From assembly GCA_937983305.1 (NCBI GenBank), contig CALKAJ010000117.1, positions 1 through 5,647 on the forward strand: a stretch of 5,647 bases of DNA, written 5' to 3'. This DNA comes from an uncultured Ignavibacteriota bacterium (GTDB taxonomy: Bacteria; Bacteroidota; Ignavibacteria; Tepidaquicellales; Tepidaquicellaceae). The position numbers and the translations under genes are program-made. Positions 5,594 to 5,647 of this stretch are shown piece by piece; position 1 is the stretch's first letter, and each line of letters starts with the position of its first letter. The notes under the pieces are model-generated. The model saw nothing but the letters and a program-made list of their open reading frames with translations. It did not search any database and was not told the DNA's origin.

Positions 5594-5599
5594 TATTTA
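5593..5599 (+). repeat. Candidate target-site duplication, right copy (TTATTTA)
   Basis: Partner of the copy at 3872-3878, abutting the right terminal repeat. Beyond it, 5600-5647 is AT-rich and shows no gene, RNA or further repeat that I can support. Confidence 0.25.
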
Positions 5600-5647
5600 A
5601 AGTTCGTATCATATGACTATAGGAACATATATTTTTGTAAACTATAA

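Overview
The window looks like one end of an assembled contig from a member of the Bacteroidota/Ignavibacteria/Chlorobi group. The clearest taxonomic signal is a secreted protein with a type IX secretion (T9SS) C-terminal sorting domain of the style common in Ignavibacteria (NYPNPFNP, then VYDILGKEV, then SGVYFYKL, ending in KKMLLIK). The host-type genes also have no visible Shine-Dalgarno sequence, as is usual in that group. The assignment is an inference from protein style; no 16S or marker search was possible.

Layout. Positions 1-48 are not genomic: they are an Illumina P7/TruSeq index adapter left on the contig end. On the plus strand follow a 5'-truncated class V (SerC-like) aminotransferase (49-1119) and, overlapping it by ATGA, rarA (1116-2426), a AAA+ clamp-loader-like recombination factor. 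The 152-bp convergent gap after rarA is filled by a 77-bp tandem duplication carrying a strong palindrome and a copied 3' tip of the neighbouring gene. On the minus strand, 2579-3856 encodes a secreted Asp-box beta-propeller with a T9SS sorting domain. Its sorting domain contains an in-frame ATTCCC-N8-GGGAAT palindromic repeat.

The most interesting region is 3885-5592. Two minus-strand genes overlap by ATGA and encode related proteins with three helix-turn-helix-like segments each; I place them in the DUF1670 family from memory. They are bracketed by imperfect inverted repeats, GGACA-WW-TGTCCTATC plus AAATTT, giving a compact 1,708-bp unit. I see no known transposase catalytic motif. Both genes have strong Shine-Dalgarno sequences, unlike the surrounding genes. 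Together this suggests a horizontally acquired, IS-like element of an undescribed or poorly described kind. It sits 28 bp upstream of the T9SS gene start and points toward it, so it may now supply that gene's transcription.

How the genes relate: the aminotransferase and rarA are probably co-transcribed but functionally unrelated. The T9SS protein is cell-surface or secreted. The two element genes are probably translationally coupled and may act as partners on the terminal palindromes. No RNA genes or CRISPR arrays were seen, and no stretch over 300 bp lacks a gene.
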